From Posidonia oceanica (lineage: Eukaryota; Streptophyta; Magnoliopsida; Alismatales; Posidoniaceae), in contig JAZBRS010000075.1 of NCBI GenBank assembly GCA_037176725.1, positions 77,502,001 through 77,566,000 on the forward strand: 64,000 bases of DNA, given 5' to 3'. Shown piece after piece: positions 61,501 through 64,000 of the stretch. Numbering within the stretch: the stretch's first letter is position 1; every line of letters begins with the position of its first letter. The notes beneath the pieces are model-generated. The model saw nothing but the letters and a program-made list of their open reading frames with translations, was not told where the DNA came from and did not search any database. The position numbers and the translations under genes were made by a program.

Positions 61501-63346
61501 ACGATAGGCATTTCCAAGGGGATCCCTTCGACAGGATCAATAGGCATCTCGATAGGAGTAGCCGAAATGCATCCAGGGGCAGTAATAGTTCCCTGGCCAA
61601 TGTCCAAGTCAACGAATGTAGGTTTCCATTCCCGTTTAGCAGACCAACTAAGAAGCATTTTGCATAAACTACTTTTTCCAGAATCCGTAGGTCCAACAAC
61701 AATAACTCTTGGGCCCTGGTCATTGTCAACATTGTGATACAATACTGAACAAAGATGCTAATACCGTAAGAAAGAAGTAAGAAGATGCCAAATAACATCA
61801 AGAGACAAAGCAGTCAGCGAGAAAGGGGAAAATACAGAGTGATCAGGATTAGCTAATAGTGTAATAAATAGCAAGTGTTCAACAAAAAAAGTGACAATAT
61901 ATTGGTCCTGATTTATTTTTAATATATTGATTCTGATTTATTTTTTAGTTATTTGACAACAGAAGACAAAATTAAGTAACAGCTTTGAAGATTGTTTTTC
62001 CCTTTCCTTTTTTGGGTTTCATATATAAGTAAATTCCATGACCCTTATTAAAAAAAACTTGTTCAAAAAAAGATGCTAAAGTATACGTGTTGCAGATGCA
62101 TCAGCTATCAATATAAAACTACCATTATAATAAAAAGGAAAAAATAACTACATTATATATTGTAATCTTAAATAGTTCTGCAAAATGTTGACTATTAGAA
62201 TGGCCTATGCAAATATAGCAATAGGAGTCAGGCTAAGAATCTAGAGTTCCCTAAAAAGGGTTTTGATTAGAATTCTATTACTGCCTTTCTTTCACAAAAT
62301 ATCGTATTTAACACCTAAAAAAAGAAGAAGCATGTCCTAGATAAACATTAGCTTTCTATGGAATTTTACAGATAGTTATTTATAAGCTTCATGATGACAG
62401 GGCATGTTCTAAAATATGCTACACAAAAAATCCAAAGTTACACCATGGATGGGCAGAACATTTACATTGACGCAAACAGTAAAGTGATAAACATAAGTGA
62501 ACATACAGTAGTACCTTTGAAGACTCCACGTCGTTTCCTTGGGATCCCTTGGCACGAGCCCGTCGACCTTCAAGTATAGCATGCACATTGACATAGCTCA
62601 CCATGGGTGTCTAAACCATACATAAACTAAATGTTATTTTTTGTGAGGATGAAAATAAAATAAAATAAAATGGAAGGAATGGGTGAGAGCAAGTATTACT
62701 AGACCTCGTCGGCGACATATGCAAGTTCACTCTTGCCATCAAGCTCAATTGTTGCTCCATTCCAGGTAAAAATCTGATAAATGGTATTGAGGCATGGAAG
62801 AGAGTTTACGAACCAGAGACATATATCTCAGATAATATACAGATTCTAGTTTGACAATGTGTATCTAAATCACACATGGTTTATCGACATTTGTTCAACA
62901 CCAACAATGCCCAAAATACCAACTTGGAGCCCACCCAATTCTTATCCACTATCCAGTCTTTGGTCAAAACATTTATCCACTAGTGTAAACTCGCAAACTT
63001 CAAATCTTAATCACGAGCAAGTTCTTTTTCCAACTTGAAACTCGACTTGTAGAGGTGATTCATCAAACATCCGTCGTGCAAGAACAAGAACAATGCTTTA
63101 CAAAACGAATCCGAGGAAGAAGGGGAAGTTGGGGGAGTAACTCACAGCAAACTTGTGACCGGGGGGGAAGGAGAGCCAGTTCTCGGGGGGAAGCTCGGTG
63201 CCGAAGATCTCGGCGGTGCCGGAGACGAGGCGGACGCGGACGGGCGCCCGATCGACCTCCACCCGTAGCTCGCTCTCCCTGGCGAGCTCGATCTTTCGGG
63301 TGGAGGCCGGAGGAGGAGGAGGGCCCTGTCCCGACGCCGACATCAT
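58529..63346 (-). CDS. CLP1: Polyribonucleotide 5'-hydroxyl-kinase Clp1 (CLPS3-like)
   Basis: Ten exons on the minus strand: 63346-63146, 62773-62705, 62610-62515, 61757-61474, 61330-61192, 61080-61024, 60067-59942, 59684-59449, 58736-58692 and 58616-58529. They give exactly 446 residues, close to the length of plant CLPS3. Features are the N-terminal beta domain (ELRVEV, GTELPPENWLSFPPGHKFA, FTWNGATIELDG), Walker A GPTDSGKS (144-151), the DLDIGQG loop (172-178), MVINTMGWVEGLGYELLLHA, VLVLGQEKLWS, and the C-terminal domain FRIGGGPQAPRSALP...GSLAWMES. Clp1 is a nuclear subunit of cleavage factor II for mRNA 3'-end formation, and in animals also of the tRNA splicing endonuclease complex. At exon 4 the acceptor at 61,759-61,758 was chosen because the more proximal CAG (near 61,744) would break the phase. 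Intron 8 contains a MITE. Confidence 0.94.
58907..59204. mobile_element. MITE 2 (same family as MITE 1), in CLP1 intron 8
   Basis: The ends AGGTTTCATTTGGTAAA and TTTACCAAATGAAGCCT are inverted repeats. The 298-bp element is the reverse complement of 36252-36700 minus the SINE, with clear similarity along the whole length (for example GGACTTGCAGATAGTC against GACTATCTGCAAGTCC). It lies between CLP1 exons 8 and 9 and away from the splice sites. Confidence 0.85.
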
Positions 63347-63354
63347 CTTCCTTT

Positions 63355-63359
<5 letters not shown>

Positions 63360-63385
<26 letters not shown>
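63360..63385. repeat. (CT)n microsatellite in the CLP1 5' UTR
   Basis: A run of about 13 CT units lies 14-40 bp upstream of the CLP1 start (GA on the coding strand). GA/CT-rich leaders are common in plant core promoters; length polymorphism is likely. Confidence 0.85.
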
Positions 63386-63386
<1 letters not shown>

Positions 63387-63440
63387 GAACAGAACGGTTG
63401 TGCAGTGCTTGTTTTTTCAATACCTAAAGTGCCAAAAGGC

Positions 63441-63556
63441 GTCTGCAATCATTTAGTCAAGTGGTTAAGTTTTTTGTGTTGTACGAGAAATTTTGAGTTT
63501 AAATTTCACGGATATTAAATTAAAAAAAAAAAAGGGTTAGATTAAAAAAAAAAAAA
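63441..63556 (+). mobile_element. Second copy of the tRNA-derived SINE, upstream of CLP1
   Basis: It aligns end to end with 36520-36643: GTCTGCAAT start, TCAAGTGGTTAAG (A-box region), GTTGTACGAGA, a decayed B box GAGTTTAAATTTCAC, CGGATATTAAAT and GGGTTAGATTAAAAAA. Flanks GTGCCAAAAGG and GCGCCCAAAGG are similar and may be the target duplication (two mismatches). It ends about 95-210 bp upstream of the CLP1 start codon. Confidence 0.72.
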
Positions 63557-64000
63557 GCGCCCAAAGGTGGCGGATGGAGTGGAGACATGGGGGGCGTCAA
63601 TGACATCATTAATTTAACATCCCGGGGCATGCATGGACCGAACTTATTTAGGAGGACGATTAGAGTTGCCTTTTATTTTTGTCTCTCTCTTCTTCTTCTT
63701 CTCAAAAACTACTTTATTTTTAATACATTTTTGTTGGATTCTCCTTTTGTTTCAGTTAGATATTAGTCATATCTCCTCTCTGATTACTAACTTCTCCTAG
63801 TTTCAATATGAAATTATGCAATTGGAATAGTTTAGTCCTTACCATTCTTTGGTGTATTTGACATGTTAGGAATCACTTAATCTTTAGGAGCTCTACTCTT
63901 CACCAACTTAGATCCTTTAGCATGACTTCTTTTGTCTCGGCAATATGAAGAATAATCCTTTTTCTCACAGTTTGGACCTTCTACGGTCTGATCTGCTTCA
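63557..64000. other. No gene seen
   Basis: AT-rich DNA upstream of CLP1 to the window edge, without a credible frame or terminal repeat. Confidence 0.5.

Noticed and set aside
63055..63456. 133-codon plus-strand frame
   Set aside because: Antisense to CLP1 exon 1 and its leader, GC-biased shadow.
63453..63520. tRNA gene suggested by a tRNA-like stretch
   Set aside because: Decayed copy of the same SINE, B box lost.

Overview
This is nuclear DNA from a flowering plant. The signs are intron-rich genes with GT-AG splicing, plant-type retroelements (Tekay chromovirus, Copia, L1-like LINE), hAT elements and MITEs, a WRKY factor with the WRKYGKK variant, a class II small heat-shock protein relic and F-box-associated fragments. 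I lean towards a monocot or early-diverging angiosperm, with low confidence.

Layout. 1-12,340: an L1-like LINE on the minus strand, split by a Tekay Gypsy element (773-7747) with a CCCAA target duplication. 12.8-13.5 kb: a small three-exon gene for a twin-CX9C (TRIAP1/Mdm35-like) protein. 13.5-18.2 kb: intergenic and unclassified repeat. 18.2-20.1 kb: a 5'-truncated hAT element. 20.5-21.1 kb: a group IIc WRKY gene. 21.4-21.8 kb: a small-HSP pseudogene. 23.0-26.0 kb: a near-complete hAT element with 8-bp target duplication. 26.0-29.8 kb: a 3.8-kb solo LTR carrying a MITE. 29.8-31.3 kb: the 3' part of a second LINE. 33.0-33.3 kb: a possible Mutator-like fragment. 33.7-36.8 kb: a second solo LTR carrying a MITE, itself hit by a tRNA-derived SINE. 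38.7-44.0 kb: a protein phosphatase 2A catalytic subunit gene (6 exons, 306 aa). 44.9-49.6 kb, minus: a NOL9/Grc3-type polynucleotide 5'-hydroxyl kinase (9 exons, 422 aa). 50.1-56.2 kb: a full-length but dead Copia element with 144-bp LTRs. 56.3-57.5 kb: two F-box-associated-domain relics. 58.5-63.3 kb, minus: CLP1, a polynucleotide 5'-hydroxyl kinase (10 exons, 446 aa). 63.4 kb: a second SINE copy.

Five genes look intact or nearly so: TRIAP1-like, WRKY, PP2Ac, NOL9 and CLP1. For four of them the exon lengths sum to whole codons and the proteins read through. The WRKY gene has an unresolved first splice junction. NOL9 (rRNA processing) and CLP1 (mRNA 3'-end and tRNA processing) belong to the same P-loop kinase superfamily and lie on the same strand with no intact gene between them, only a Copia insertion and F-box debris. 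That is the most notable gene-level context here. At the repeat level, the most unusual signal is a recurring design: several unrelated LTR-type elements each carry a cluster of short near-palindromic units, with a different core sequence in each element.

Everything was read by eye. Element boundaries rest on visible TSDs, terminal repeats and splice signals, not on database searches.
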